This document shows, piece after piece, positions 11,141-23,612 of a stretch of DNA of 64,000 bases (position 1 is its first letter; each line of letters starts with the position of its first letter). The position numbers and the translations under genes are program-made. Under the pieces are notes generated by a model that worked only from the letters and a program-made list of their open reading frames with translations, did not search any database and was not told the DNA's origin. The stretch spans positions 1,156,001 through 1,220,000 of the forward strand of contig JAJFZO010000113.1 of NCBI GenBank assembly GCA_021397835.1, in the 5' to 3' direction. This DNA is from Moringa oleifera (lineage: Eukaryota; Streptophyta; Magnoliopsida; Brassicales; Moringaceae).

Positions 11141-13300
11141 ATTTTAGCTAGTAATTTTTAATTTTGTTTTTATTTACTCTATGATTTTGTATTGTCTCGA
11201 GTTCACTCGGGTCGAGTTATGAAGTGGCAAGTTAGCACGTTTAAAAGAAAAAAAATTAATATTCTTAAATATTTTAAAAGGAAAACTGAATGTATTATTA
11301 TTTCTTGAATTACGATTGAATGACCTTGGGAAAAAAAAAAAAAACTAGCTTGCTTTTTCATGATTTCTCAGGGTTTACATTTTCTTTCTTTTTTTTTATA
11401 ATTATAAAATTAATTATTACTATATATTTTCTTATAAAATATTATCTATGTTAATAATGTTAGTATGATTTTTTATATTAACATATTAAATTATAAAAAG
11501 ATTTTTAAATGTAAATATTAAAAAATTGTACTTTATAATTACAATTTTAATTTTTAATTTTGTTTAAAAATATAAATTTTGTTTAAATTAAATTTTTACT
11601 CAAACTAGTTATGAAAAGTTATGAGTACTTTCATAATTGAAATGCTTAAAAAAGATTCAAATAAATTTTACGTTTTATTTTTAATTACTAACTCAAATTT
11701 GAACTATTTTGAGCTCACAAGATATTTTTTTAAAAATTTTTAATATTAAAAATTTTAATTTTTTATATTGGTAAGTCAAATGTTTTTTTTATATTTGTGT
11801 AAAATTTTGAGTCAAAGTTAGTTATATAAGATATTTAATTTAAAAATTTTTAAATTTAAAAATTAAACTAAATTAAAAAATCAAATATATAATTAAATTA
11901 AATTAAAGTTCAAATTTAAATTAACATAAATATAATTTAAATTTTTTTATATTTAATTTAAGACTTTATTGACGCTTGTAATATGTAATATATGTTTCTC
12001 TAACCATGGTCATTACAACCTGTGCCAAGAGCGCCCATTGGTAGTAATTTTATTTTGTGGTCACATTCGACGATCTCCTGCCCATGAAAGACAACACCAT
12101 TCGTCCTCTAGCAACCATTTTTTGTGATTGTAGTTCGGAGAAACAGTGAGAAATTCTTTTGGAATTGAAGTAAGTATATGTCCACAATACGCAGAGGGTT
12201 TGCTTTGAAAATGTAGATCTTTCCTTTATTTATGGTTTGACTAACATTGCTCTTTGGTCCAAGCGAAACCTGTATTTATTCATATAAATTATATTTTAAA
12301 ATTAATTTTTTTAAAAATAACATGATTATAATTAAAATAAATAATATTTGTAAAAATAAAATTTTTATTAGTAATTTCAATCTTCAACATTATCATATCA
12401 AAATAATAAATATTGTATGTTAATTTAATTAATTTCAAAAATACAATAATTACCCTGGTGTTAATTTTTTTGGTATCGTAATGGATTCAAAATAATGAAA
12501 ATTTCGTCTAATTTCAAGGAATCTAGATATACCATTAAGCTTTATTTTAATAAAAAAATAAAATTAATCAAAATCGTTAGAAGTTTATGAAAACACACAT
12601 GTCAAAAATTCGTCGAAAGCTTAAATAAAATTTTATTTATGAGAAAATTTTGGCCCATAGAAATCCGTTGTTGACCCTAACACATTTAATTTTGTCTCTA
12701 TGAAATCACATGTGTCCTCTATGATTTTATGGTAGTTGTGACCTCACAATGACAATGATAGAAAAGAATAAAGATAGATCTTAATGACAATAATTTTAGA
12801 AAAATTGATAGAGCTTTCTCTATTTAGAGTTTTTTAATAAAAAATAAAGTTATATATTTATATTTATAATAATAATGTAAAAATAAATAAATAAAATTAT
12901 AATTATTTATTTTATTAAATTGTCATACGAAAAAATTGTGCAAAATTTAAAAGATGATTTTGATCTTACTAGTTAATATTAAAATTTAAGTTTTAATTTT
13001 TTATCAAATAATTAATTTATAAATGTGAGAATTATTTGTTAGTTTGTTTTGAGAATTGGAAAAGTCTAAGACCACTTAAATTGGAATGATCAAAAGGCGC
13101 AAAGATTTTTAATGGTAAGGGCATTTGCATGAGTATTATTCCTATACTATCTTCATTTTTATGAAATTAACAAATATGTAATATATCCCTAAGAGACTTT
13201 TAATTTATGCAAATACGTTATACTGTTATCTTTATCATTAAAAAAATAAATAATTAATTTATAAATATAAAAAATTTAATCTATTAGTTTTTGAGATTGG
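11141..13300. other. AT-rich intergenic spacer, no gene seen
   Basis: Mostly A/T runs. A patch of higher complexity at about 11990-12250 and another at about 12640-12780 gave no recognisable translation in any frame. Nothing else can be supported here. Confidence 0.5.
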
Positions 13301-13304
13301 GAAA

Positions 13305-13795
13305 GTTAAAAGGCCACGTGGAGACTGAAAGTAGGGTATGACCTCTGATAGCCAGTGGAGACTAGAAGAAGTGTGAACGAAGTGCGGGCTCCTCTTCGGG
13401 GACAGTCTGCTGTAGAAGGAACCCAGAACTCCAGATATGAAGCAGGGACTAGCTGGAACTTTTCTCTTCCGTTAATCTATTGTAGAATCCAGGCGAGGAA
13501 GCAAAGACATTGTTGATGTCATTGTTAGGGAGATTTTTCAACGATACCTTGAGCTCCGACGACGGCAGGTTTAGATTCTCGGATTTTGCACGGATGATGC
13601 TTATGATCTCGGAGCCCACCAACAAGGTGTTCGGACCTGACGAACAGCCTCCGTCTGCAATTTCTAGGCTCTTCGGGATGTCATCGCTGAGCGGCATTTC
13701 CTGTACCGCTTCCTCGATCACCGGCTTCGTTATTGATATAATCTTGCTCTGCCAAATCGGACGCAAGAGTATGTATGCTCTGGGTTTTCATTTTA
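13305..13795 (-). pseudogene. SABATH-family methyltransferase fragment (JMT/SAMT-like)
   Basis: SABATH enzymes transfer a methyl group from S-adenosylmethionine to carboxyl groups of small acids such as salicylate or jasmonate. On the minus strand, one frame (about 13766-13449) contains SKIISITKPVIEEAVQEM, then LEIADGGCSSGPNTLLV, the SAM-binding motif (family form IADLGCSSGPNT), then LKVSLKNLPNNDINNVF and FYNRL. A frameshift near 13455 moves to a frame with [31 protein letters not shown], the family's substrate-binding block. Similarity stops near 13305, close to where family members have an intron. The first residues (NGG-x-G-x-x-SYA) are not clear; upstream of 13766 the frame is closed. Roughly the first 40 percent of the protein is represented. 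It is broken and lacks the rest. Confidence 0.9.
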
Positions 13796-13799
13796 ATTA

Positions 13800-15155
13800 A
13801 TAAATTATTATGTTTATTTGAATGAAAAAATCATACATGTGTTATGTATGTTTTCACAATATGACCGTTGATGAACTATTTAAACGATAAGGTTCACGCC
13901 TTTTGCACTCTTCTTTCTCCTTTACTTTTTTCTTTCCCCTTCTCTCTCTCAAAACCTCCTCTTCCTTGAGGAAGTAAATCGAATGAAAAAGAAGAAATAG
14001 AGAAACCAGGGATGATCTCAAACTGGACTGTGCGAAAATGAGGGCATGGCACACAACTGGAATGGAATTTTCGTGGGTCTCCTCTGCGAGCATTCTCTCC
14101 ATGCAAGTGGTCGGGATATTTCTTGTAGTATGAGTGAAGAGCGACCTCAGGAACTATGTATGCAACATGAAAGTGTCTTGTGTTGGCAGAGGCTTGATGG
14201 GTTATCTTGGAAACAAGGTACATTTTAATTTCTCAAAGTCAAAGAGTGGAATTATGATGATGCAAGAAAAAGTGGCCATCTCATCTTCTTGGGTTTTCTA
14301 GTGTTCAATTTCAACTACCATGTCTTTGCACTAAACAAGCTTTTGCTTCATCTGCAGTCATTTGATATCTGGGCAGAAGGAAGGAGATGAACTACAGAGA
14401 AACTCAGATGTTATGGAGATCCTAAGGAAGACAAGGTTTCCAAGGGTCCATGGCATGAGAGATGAGAACTCTCCTCAAACAATTCTCAATTAGGATTAAA
14501 GCCCTTACCCTCACTTTTTTTCTGTCCATACTTCGCTAATGAATCAATATCTGCAGCTTTGTTAAATTCTGTCATATTTGTCCTCATCCGGTAGAATCAT
14601 TTGGCTTATTGACTTGAATTACTGGATTGCGTTGTCTTACTGCTCTGCAAAGGCTCTTGTTGTGATGCCAATTGGAGAGTATTGTTAGAGAACAATCGGG
14701 AATGTTTATTTGTTTGTGATGTTCTTTTTAAAGTTTTAGAATCCCCTCTTTTTCATCTGCTTTTAAACATGCTCAATCTAAAACTCAGATGGTTTTTAAT
14801 GGTTTTTACTATTAGCTACGGATAGAGTGGGTATGTGTTTGAGGTATGGAATGAAAGGAAGATATATTTTCCTCCCACCTATAAGTATTTAAATATTCAG
14901 AAAGATATGCAGGTGATGATAGACATCCAAATGAGCAGCGAAGGATGTCTGCATGGTATACATTCTCTAGTAAAATATCTCTTACAATGAAATTATATTA
15001 GCCTTGTATTACATGATTGTCAGCATGCCAAATATTATGGACGATATTGTCTGTTCAATTCTGGTAGAGTTAGTCTCTGATTGTGCCCTTTCCATCCATG
15101 TGTGATCCTACACTATGGTATAGGTGAGGCCTAAATCAACTATCTTATGTTCGTG
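13800..15155 (+). other. Exon-like pieces of unknown origin
   Basis: Base composition here is closer to genic. A segment at about 14138-14216 ends at an AAG/GTACAT donor-like site. One at about 14354-14492 follows a TGCAG acceptor-like site and reads [19 protein letters not shown] then [13 protein letters not shown] before a TAG. They could be the last exons of a gene on the plus strand. I do not recognise the protein. Minus-strand frames of 80-110 codons overlapping 13854-14223 are equally unplaced. No family call is made. Confidence 0.3.
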
Positions 15156-15860
15156 TTTGCTGTCTGTGTTTTCCTTACTAATTTTGCACAACCATCTAAT
15201 ATTTTGGATGTTTTTGCTTGTTAAAATTTTTTTGACCATATGATTACTGGATAGCATGCATTATTTTCAAATTTACTCTACTAACACTAAATGCTTATGT
15301 TACTGGTTGATCCTGTGTCTGCAGGAGTTCAATTTGATAAGGAGTTTATTGTATGCCCCTTAGACTTGCTTTCGGGGCTTGTAGAAGAGCTTGGCAGTGT
15401 CATTGAGAGTTTGATATTTACTTTTGTCAAATATCTTGGAAATATATTTGCGTATCTATGTGGTTTTCATTTCTTGTATTTGATGATGTTAATCATGAGT
15501 GCTTCTCTTTGTCATTTAAACTGCATTTTTCTTTTGAAGTATTTGATATAATTTAACTGCTCATGAACTTATTGAGTTAAGATGTTCTTTGCTTCATTTT
15601 TCAGTTTCTGAGCGATCAAATTAGCTGAATTGACTGGTATAACATCCTATTGTGGAACTTCAGAATTCAAAAGTGCAATCCTTATTCATATTCCAATGCA
15701 ATAATCCCCAATTTTCCTGGAATTGAAGCAGACTGTTTTACCTAAATTAGCATGTGCCATAGATGCAAGAAAGAAACTTACATACTTTATATTCTGTTTG
15801 AACTTTTAGGTTTGGTGCTTAAGTTTGTGTTGGTAAAAATTGTAGTTGTACCCTCTGTAG

Positions 15861-17349
15861 GGCATACCTCTAGCTTTTGTCAAGCACTTTAATGGATCTA
15901 CACCCAACAATGCTATTCTCAAAGATCATACAAAAAAGTAATGGCATGTCACATTGGAAGAAGGTGAGCAGGGTGTGTTTCTTACAAGTGGTTGGCAACG
16001 CTTTGCAAGTGCAAACTCTTTAGAACTTGGGGACTTTCTTGTTTTCAATTATGATGGAAATTCCCATTTTGATGTGACTGTTTTTGGTATACATGGATGT
16101 AAGCAGGAAGCAACTTCTTTTACAAGCACTTTGACCACCCTGGTGAAGGAGGAACCAAAGATCGAACCAGAAGAGGCTTCAAATAAGTCCAATCATGCTC
16201 ACAAGCAAACGTACTCAGAAACAATCCTCAGAAGAGTACAAAGAAGCAGTTCATTAACAAATTCTATTATTCAGCATATTGCAAGCTTTCTTCTAAGTTG
16301 TTTTATGCTACAGCTCCATCTGGAGCAAAGGAAGTCAGATAAAGAAGAACTGGAGAGATAATCTTGAAAAACGCAAACCATTAACTGCACATGCTGCATC
16401 ATTGAAGCCAAAGTTTGTTACAACCATGACTCAGTCTTCAAAATATGGTTTGGTGAGTTGCCTATGTTTCATTTGTGCATTATGTCTACTTTTTGTTGCC
16501 TTATGTTTTCTTCATTGATGGAGATATATAAAAGAAAAGGAAACTTTTAACAACTTGATGAAGTTTTTTAAGGAGGAAATACTGATTGAAATTGGCATGA
16601 GAGGAGCTTCTTGTATGGGAGTGGCAGAGCAGACCTTGTTTTAGTTTTTATGAAAAGGGTTTTAGGTTATCCATTCCAACTGATTAGTGGTTAACAATTC
16701 AGCTAAGAGTTCTAGCAATCAATTGTATGATGTATTAGAAAGGAAATGTTCTGTCTTATGTTAATGTTTTAATAGAAAGACTTGGACAGTAAATTGTATA
16801 GAGTTAATATGACGGAGAGCAGATTGGTATGAAGGAGGAAGGTGACATGTCGATATCATTATTGTTCATGGGAAGCTCGGTAGTTTGTCTTTATTTCAAA
16901 TGTTACTATATTGTTAGAAGGATGAAAGAATTTGATCCAGGGATGGCCTGTTATAGCCTTTCCATGCTTGGAATGGGTTCACGCTCTATGATTAGAGCTC
17001 GTAGGGAGGATATAATTAGATACGCTATAGTGTGATTCAAAAGAGCTGCTGCCTGGGCTTAAATTTTTTTTCCAATCAATCTGTTGCTTGTTCTTGGTCT
17101 TGTAGTTTACCCATTATTAAAAACCGTGAAATGATTGATGGATAAGTTGCATTGGGGACTGTGTATGTTGCTTTACCCATTATCAAATGTTAGTTGCTCT
17201 ATACTTTTGGTATTCTTGCAAGAGCATACATCTCATAGTGGTGTTTCTTTTGGCAGCATATTCCAAAATCTCCGGTGAGTTTGTTTGGCATGAATTTGAA
17301 GCCAGACACAATGACGTGTGATCTGGATGGAAAGAAGTGGCCTATGAAG
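15861..17349 (+). pseudogene. REM-type B3 DNA-binding gene fragment with two B3 domains
   Basis: Plant B3 proteins of the REM group are nuclear DNA-binding factors with several B3 domains. After an AG acceptor, 15861 opens GIPLAFVKHFNGS, NAILKDHTKK, a TAA stop at 15939 where the family has a hydrophobic residue, then WHVTLEEGEQGVFLTSGW, LELGDFLVFNYDGNSHFDVT and VFGIHGCKQE, a complete first B3 domain. A linker rich in E and K follows. The second domain begins at about 16372-16452 (KPKFVTTMTQSSKYGL, donor GTGAGT at 16453) and continues in the exon at 17257-17349 (HIPKSPVSLFGMN, CDLDGKKWPMK, donor GTTAGT). The rest of the second domain was not found. The fragment lies inside the intron between the first exon A and first exon B of the transportin array, in the same orientation, with its own introns retained. 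Confidence 0.88.
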
Positions 17350-18090
17350 GTTAGTTTCTGAAATACAGTCATATTTTTTTCTCACCCCTGGCTGGATTGA
17401 ATTCTGGAACCATTACAAATTGGTGGGAAATGACCATTGCTAGCTTGAGTTTGTTCTTACTAGAAGACGCAGGAGCAAAGAAATGCAGGTGAAAGCAACC
17501 CCAATAATCATCATGTAATTAGATCCATTGCTTTTGTCCCTGATTATTACTACAATAATAATCATGTAATCCGATCTTATCTTTTTTTAAGGATTCCCTC
17601 AACCTCTTCACACTCTTTTGCATCTATAGTAGCAGCAGCAGGAGGAGCAAGCAAGACTGCATTCCCACATTACCTAATTTCTTGTCTTTCTACACATGGT
17701 AATATTTTTCAAATCTCAAGCAACCATAGTTAGATTCCTATGCCAATATATATAATGATTTATTCCTATATGGTACAAGTACAACCTATTTACCTGTTTG
17801 ATTTGTCAGTAATTGAATTAATCAAGTATTAATTTGAATTTGGGTACACATGATTCTTCTGATAAATGCCATTAGATTACTCAATTAATTCAATTAATTA
17901 CTTGTTAAAGTCCTGGATTAACCGGGGGGGAGGGAGGGAGTGAGGAATGTCATAACATGATCATATTAGGTGTGACTGACTTATCCTAATGGGGTGGACA
18001 AATACACGTCATCAATTATAGATATAATCCGTTTGATAAGCAATGTAATTAGCTGTTTATTAAGAAACTAATATTGGTTGTTTGTATTGT
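17350..18090. other. Non-coding tail of the inserted B3 segment
   Basis: No exon was recognised. A G-rich run (ggggggagggagggag, about 17925-17940) interrupts AT-rich sequence with several aattaattcaattaatta-like palindromic bits (about 17881-17900). The right edge of the insertion lies just before the TGCAG acceptor of the first transportin exon B at 18096. Confidence 0.45.
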
Positions 18091-18189
18091 TGCAGGCTTC
18101 ATAAAGCACATTGAGGGATCCGCTTTTGCAGTGCTGTATTGATGATACTTCTGATGTCTAACAGTGTGCCTTGCAGTTCTTGGGGATCT

Positions 18190-21100
18190 CGTTATTTCTA
18201 AAATTTGGTATGCTTATGTTATAGGTTATGTTATAGGTTAATCCTGTGTCTGCGGGAGTATAATTTGATAAGGAGTTTATTGTATGCTCCTTAGACTTGC
18301 TCTCTGGGCTTGTAGAAGGGCTTGGCAGTCTGATTGAGAGTTGGGTATTTACCTTTGTCAGATATCTTGAAAATATATTTGCATATCTATCTGGATTTTA
18401 TTTTTTGTATTTGATGATGTCAAGCATTAGTGCTTTTGTTTCTCATTGGAACTGCATTTCATTTTGGATCCTCTGAAGTAATAATCATTACCAAAATTAA
18501 TTGCTACTTTTTCTTACTTTAATATTGTACTGAACAAATCTTGTTGGTAGTTCCAATCACTAGTCTTTATATTGTGGTAACACTAACTGCCAACGTGGAA
18601 AAAATTGTGCTTAATGCCAGTGATAGTAGTTTTCTTTAGTAAGGTTCCATCTGGAGGCAGCAACTCAATCAAGCTCATTCTTTTAAAGTGTTTTTACTGC
18701 TAGGCCAGAACACTAGTAACCATCACTTTTACGATTCTATTAGTGGATTTATGCTATATCTTTAGTGAGCCATTGATGTAGAAGTCTCTGATGATATAAA
18801 AAGAATTGGTTTTTGGTTGATTTGAAGGTTGTTAATGTGTTTGGTATCTAGGCTGTTTGCTAAAGGTGCATTATAGTGCCCGTAGCTCCCTGCAATCACG
18901 AGGGATTGTTCTCAATGTTAACATGTAGCCTCACATTTCAGGAAGACTACTAGATAAGCTGATTGAATTTAAAGACATTTTGTCCAGTTTGTTGATTTAA
19001 ACCTTTGTTGCAGGCTTCACACAGCACATTGAGGGATCCTCTTCTGCAGTACTATATTGATGATGCTTGTGATGTCCAGCAAAGTGCTCTCGCACTTCTT
19101 AAGGACCTTTTTATTTCTAAGATTTGATACTTGTGTTTTCCTCACCAATTTGTTTAGTATCATTTAATATTTTTAATGTTTTTACTTGTTGAAAATTTTT
19201 TGACCATATGATTAGCAGATAGCTTGTATTATTTTCAACTACCCACATCTAACAATGGAAGCTTATGTAACAATTTGATCATATGTCTGCAGGAGTACAA
19301 TTTGATAAGAAGTTTATTGTATGCAGCTTAGACTTGGTCTCAGGGCGTGTAGAAGGGCTTGGCACTTTGATGGAGAGTTTGGTATTTACCTTTGTCAAAT
19401 ATCTTAGAAATATATTTTTGTATCTATTTGGCTTTTATTCCTTGTATTTGATTATTTCAAGTCTAAGTGCTTTTATTTGTCATTGGAACTACATTTGATT
19501 TGATTTTGGGTCCTTTGAAGTAATGAACGTCAATAAAATTAATTGTTACTTTTTCTTACTTTAATATTGTACAACGTAAATCTTGTTGGTAGTGCCAATC
19601 ACTAGTCTTTATATTGTGGTAGCACTAACTGCCAAACAGGAAAAAAAATTGTCCTTAATATCCAGTGGTAGTAGTTTTCTTAAATGTGGTTCTATCTTTA
19701 GGAGGTAATTCAATTAAGCTCATTCTTTTAACGTGTTCTTGTTGTTGGGCCAGAACTCTAGTGACCGTTAAACTTACGATTCCGCCTGTGGATTTTATGT
19801 TGCATCTTTAGTAAGCCATTTATGTAGAAGTCTTTGGTGATCTAAAAATAATTGGTTTCTTATTGATGTTAAGGCTGTTAATGGATTTGGTATTTAGGCT
19901 ATTTGCTGAAGGTGCGTTATTGTGCCTCTAGCTCCTTGCAGTCTTGGGGGGATTATTCTCAGCATATAGCCTCACATTTTGGGAAAACTACTAGATAAGC
20001 TGATTGAATTTAAAGAAATTTGTCCTATTTGTTGATTTAAACCTTTGTTGCACGCTTCATATAGCATATTGAGGGATCCACTTCTGTAGTACTGTATTAA
20101 TGATGCTTCCGATGTCTGAAAAAGTTCTCTTGCACTTCTTGGGGACCCGGTTATTTCTAAAATTTACTATCTGTGTTTTCTTTACTAATTTGTTGATAAC
20201 CATATAATAATTAGAATATTTTTGCTTGTTGAAAAATTTCTGACCATATGATTAGCGGATAACATGTATTATTTTAAAATTCTCATATTAATAGTGGATG
20301 CTTATGTTACAGATTGATCTTGTGTTTGCATGAGTACAATTTGATAAGGAGCTCACTGTATGCTCCTTAGACTTGCTCTCAGGGTTTGTAAAAGGGCTTG
20401 GCAATATGGCAGAGAGTTTGGTATTTACCTTTGTCAAATATCTTCGAAATATATTTATGTATCTATTTGGCGTTTATTTCTCGTATTTGATGATGTTAAG
20501 CCTAAGTGCTTCTGTTTGTCATTGGAACTTCATTTGATTTTGGATCTTGTGAAGTAATAAACGTCAACAAAATTAATTACTACTTTTTCATATTTTAATA
20601 TTACACAGAATAAATCTTGTTGGTAATGCCAATCAGTGGTCTTTGAATTGTGGCAACATTAACTGCCAAACATGAAAAAAATTGTGCTTAATGTCTAGTG
20701 ATAATAGTTTTCTTCAATGAGGTTCTATTTGAAGGCAGCAACTCAATTAAGCTCATTCTTTTAACATGTATGTGCTGCTGGGCCATAAGTCTAGTAATCA
20801 TAAGACTTAAGATTCTGCCACAGTAGATTTTATGCTGTATCTTTAGTAAGCCATTTGTATAGAAATCTTTGGTGATCTAGAAAGAATTGGTTTTTGGTTA
20901 ATTTGAAGGCTGTTAATGGGTTTGGTATCTAGGCTGTTTGCTGAAGGTGCATATTTGTGCTTGTGGATCCCTGTTGTCTTGGGGGGATTGTTCTCAGTGT
21001 TAACGTATAGTGTCACGTTTTGGGAAGACTGCTAGATAGGCTGATTGAATTTAAAGATATTTTATCCTATTTGTTTATTTGAACCTTTGTTGTAGGCTTC

Positions 21101-23270
21101 ACAGAGCACATTGAGGGATCTACTTCTGTAGTGCAGTATTGATGATGCTTCTGATGTCCAGCAAAGTGCTTTTGCATTTCTCCAAGACCTTCTTATTTCT
21201 ACAATTTGCTGTTTGTGTTTTTCTCAATAATTTGGTCATAACTATCTAATATTTTGATTGTTTTTGCTTATTGAAATTTTTTTGACGATATGATTAGTGG
21301 ATATCATGTATTATTTTGAAGTTCTTACTACTGACAATGGATGCTTATGTTACAAGTTGATCCTGTGTTTACGAGAGTACAATTTGGTAAGGAGTTTACT
21401 ATATGCTCCTTAGACTTCCTCTTAGGGCTTGTAGAAAGGCTTGGCAGTGTGATTGAGGGTTTGGTATTTACATTTGTCAAATATCTTTGAAATATATTTG
21501 CGTATCTATGTGGCTTTTATTTCTTGTATTTACTGATGTCAATTGTGAGTGATTCTGTTTGTCATTGGAACTGCATTTGATTTTTGGTGCTCTGAAGTAA
21601 TAAACGTCAACAAAATTAATTCTTACTTTTTCTTACTTTATTATTACACAAAATAAATCTCGTTACTAGTAGCAATCACTAGTCTTTATATTGTGATAGC
21701 ATTAAGTGCCAAATATGAAAAAAAAATGTGCTTAATATCCAGTGATAGTAGTTTTATTCAATGAGGTTCTATGTGGAGGCAGTAACTTAATTAAGCTTAT
21801 TCTTTTAACGTGTTTTTGCTGTTGGGCCAGAACTCTTATAGCCATCAGACTTGTGATTCTGTCAGTGAATTTTATGCTGTATCTTTAGCAAGTTATTTTT
21901 GTAGGAGTGTTTAGTGATCCGAAAAAGAATTGGTTTTTGGTTGATCTGAAGGCTATTAATGGGTTTGGTATCGAGGCTATTTGCTGAAGGTATATTACTC
22001 TACATGTAAGTCCTCGCAGTCTGGGGGTGATTGTTCTCAGTGTTAGCATATAGCTTCACATTTCAAGAAGATTGCTAGATAAGCTAATTAAATTTAAAGA
22101 CATTTTGTCCTATTTGTTGATTTAAACCTTTATTGCAGGCTTCACAGAGCACATTATGGGATCTGCTTTTGTAGTGCTGTATTGATGATGCTTCTGATGT
22201 CGAGCAAAGTGCTCTTGCACTTTTTGGGGACCTTGTTATTTCTAAGATTTGCTATCTGTGTTTTCCTCACTAATTTGTTCTTAATCATCTAATATTTTGA
22301 ATATTTTTACTTGTTGAAAAATTTCTGACCATATGATTGGTGGATAACATGTATTATTTTCAACATCCCACTATTAACAATGGAAGCTTATGTTACAAGT
22401 TGATCCTGTGTCTGCAGGAGTACAATTTGATAAGGAGTTTATTGTATACTCCTTAGACCTGCTCTCTAGGCTCTTGGCAGTGTGATTGAGAGTTGGGTAT
22501 TTACCTTTGTGAGATATCTTAGAAATATATTTGCATATCTATCTAGCTTTTATTTCTTGTATTTGATTATGTCAAGCCTGAGTACTTTTGTTTGTCATTG
22601 GAATTGCATTTGATTTTGGGTCCTCTAAAGTAATAAACGTCAATAAAATTAATTGCTACTTTTTTTACTTTAAGATTGTGTAGAATAAATCTTATTGGTA
22701 GTACCAATCATTGGTTTTTATATTGTGGTAGCAGTAATGCCAAACATGAAAAAAATTGTGCCTAATGTCTTCTAATAGTGGTTTTCTTCATTGAGGTTTT
22801 ATTTGGAGGCAGTAACATAATTAAGCTCATTTTGTTAACATGTTTCTGTTGCTGGGCCCAAAGTCTACTAACTATCAGACTTACGAATCTGTCGCATTGG
22901 TTTTACGGTGTATCTTTAGCAAGCCATTTATATAGAAATCTTTGGTAATCTAAAAACAATTAGTTTTTGGTTGATTTGAAGGCTATTAATGGGTTTGGTA
23001 TTTAGGTTGTTTGCTGAATATGCATATTTATGCCTGTAGCTCCTTGCTATCTTGGGGGGATTGTTCTCAATGTTAACATATAGTGTGACATTTTGAGAAG
23101 ACTGCTAGATAGACTGATTGAATTTAAAGACATTTTGTCTTATTTTTGATTTAAACCTTTGTTGTAAGCTTCATAAAGCATATTGAGGGATTTACTTCTA
23201 TAGTGTTGTATTGATGATGCTTCTAATGTCCAGCAGAGTGCTTTTGCACTTCTTGGGGACCTTGCAAGAG
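18190..23270 (+). repeat. Tandem array of about 1,040-bp units, each with transportin exons A and B
   Basis: Spacing between successive exon A copies is 1037, 1039, 1043 and 1043 bp. Exon B spacing is 918, 1040, 1042, 1043 and 1029 bp; the short first value reflects a deletion between the first exon B and second exon A. Every internal unit joins exon B directly, after the codons for GDL, to a gttatttcta-type sequence that is the upstream intron of exon A. That junction defines the unit boundary. The whole intron between A and B (about 670 bp) is also repeated, including tgtgcttaat, tttggt(a/t)tctaggct and tcattcttttaa blocks. Confidence 0.92.
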
Positions 23271-23612
23271 TGAGTTAAACTCACATTCTTTGCGAAAAAT
23301 TTTGTTATGTAAATATTCGCACATTCTTGCCACTAAATATATACATGTATGTTATAAGATGACAAATTTTCTTTTACAATAAGGTCTCCCTAGTATGTTT
23401 ACATCGTGACCTATTTGAATTCCTTGATGTTACAGCTAAATAGCTGGTGAGAGGACTCTCTTTCATCTTTGCAACCTAATTTACGTTTCTGCACTCACTG
23501 TTTTTAGTGTATTACTTTGTACACAACACTTGATGTGCAGGATGCCATTCAGCTAAAGGAATCCATTTTTGCCAACAATGGATGTTGGGCTACCGGTGAA
23601 TTAGCAGTCAAG

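Larger units (their letters stand above)
15306..23612 (+). pseudogene. TRN1: Transportin (importin beta-2) pseudogene with a six-fold amplified exon pair
   Basis: Transportin is a HEAT-repeat nuclear import receptor. Two consecutive exons of its C-terminal half recur six times. Exon A (108 nt) reads [17 protein letters not shown] and [16 protein letters not shown]. Exon B (96 nt) reads ASQSTLRDLLLQCCIDDASD then VQQSAFALLGDL. Exon A copies start at 15306, 18237, 19274, 20313, 21356 and 22399; exon B copies at 18096, 19014, 20054, 21096, 22139 and 23168. Only the last exon B reaches LLGDLAR with a GTGAGT donor (23270). It is followed by the next two transportin exons: 23384-23446 (VSLVCLHRDL, FEFLDVTAK then a stop) and 23541-23612 (IQLKESIFANNGCWATGELA). 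Most copies carry stops, lost splice sites or a frameshift (10-nt deletion in the last exon A). Neither the N-terminal half nor later exons were found. Confidence 0.9.

Noticed and set aside
13510..13800. 96-codon plus-strand frame
   Set aside because: It is the antisense shadow of the SABATH methyltransferase fragment, whose SAM-binding motif is on the minus strand.
16829..17035. 68-codon plus-strand frame between the two B3 exons
   Set aside because: It lies in the intron between the exons ending at 16452 and beginning at 17257 and does not resemble a known protein.
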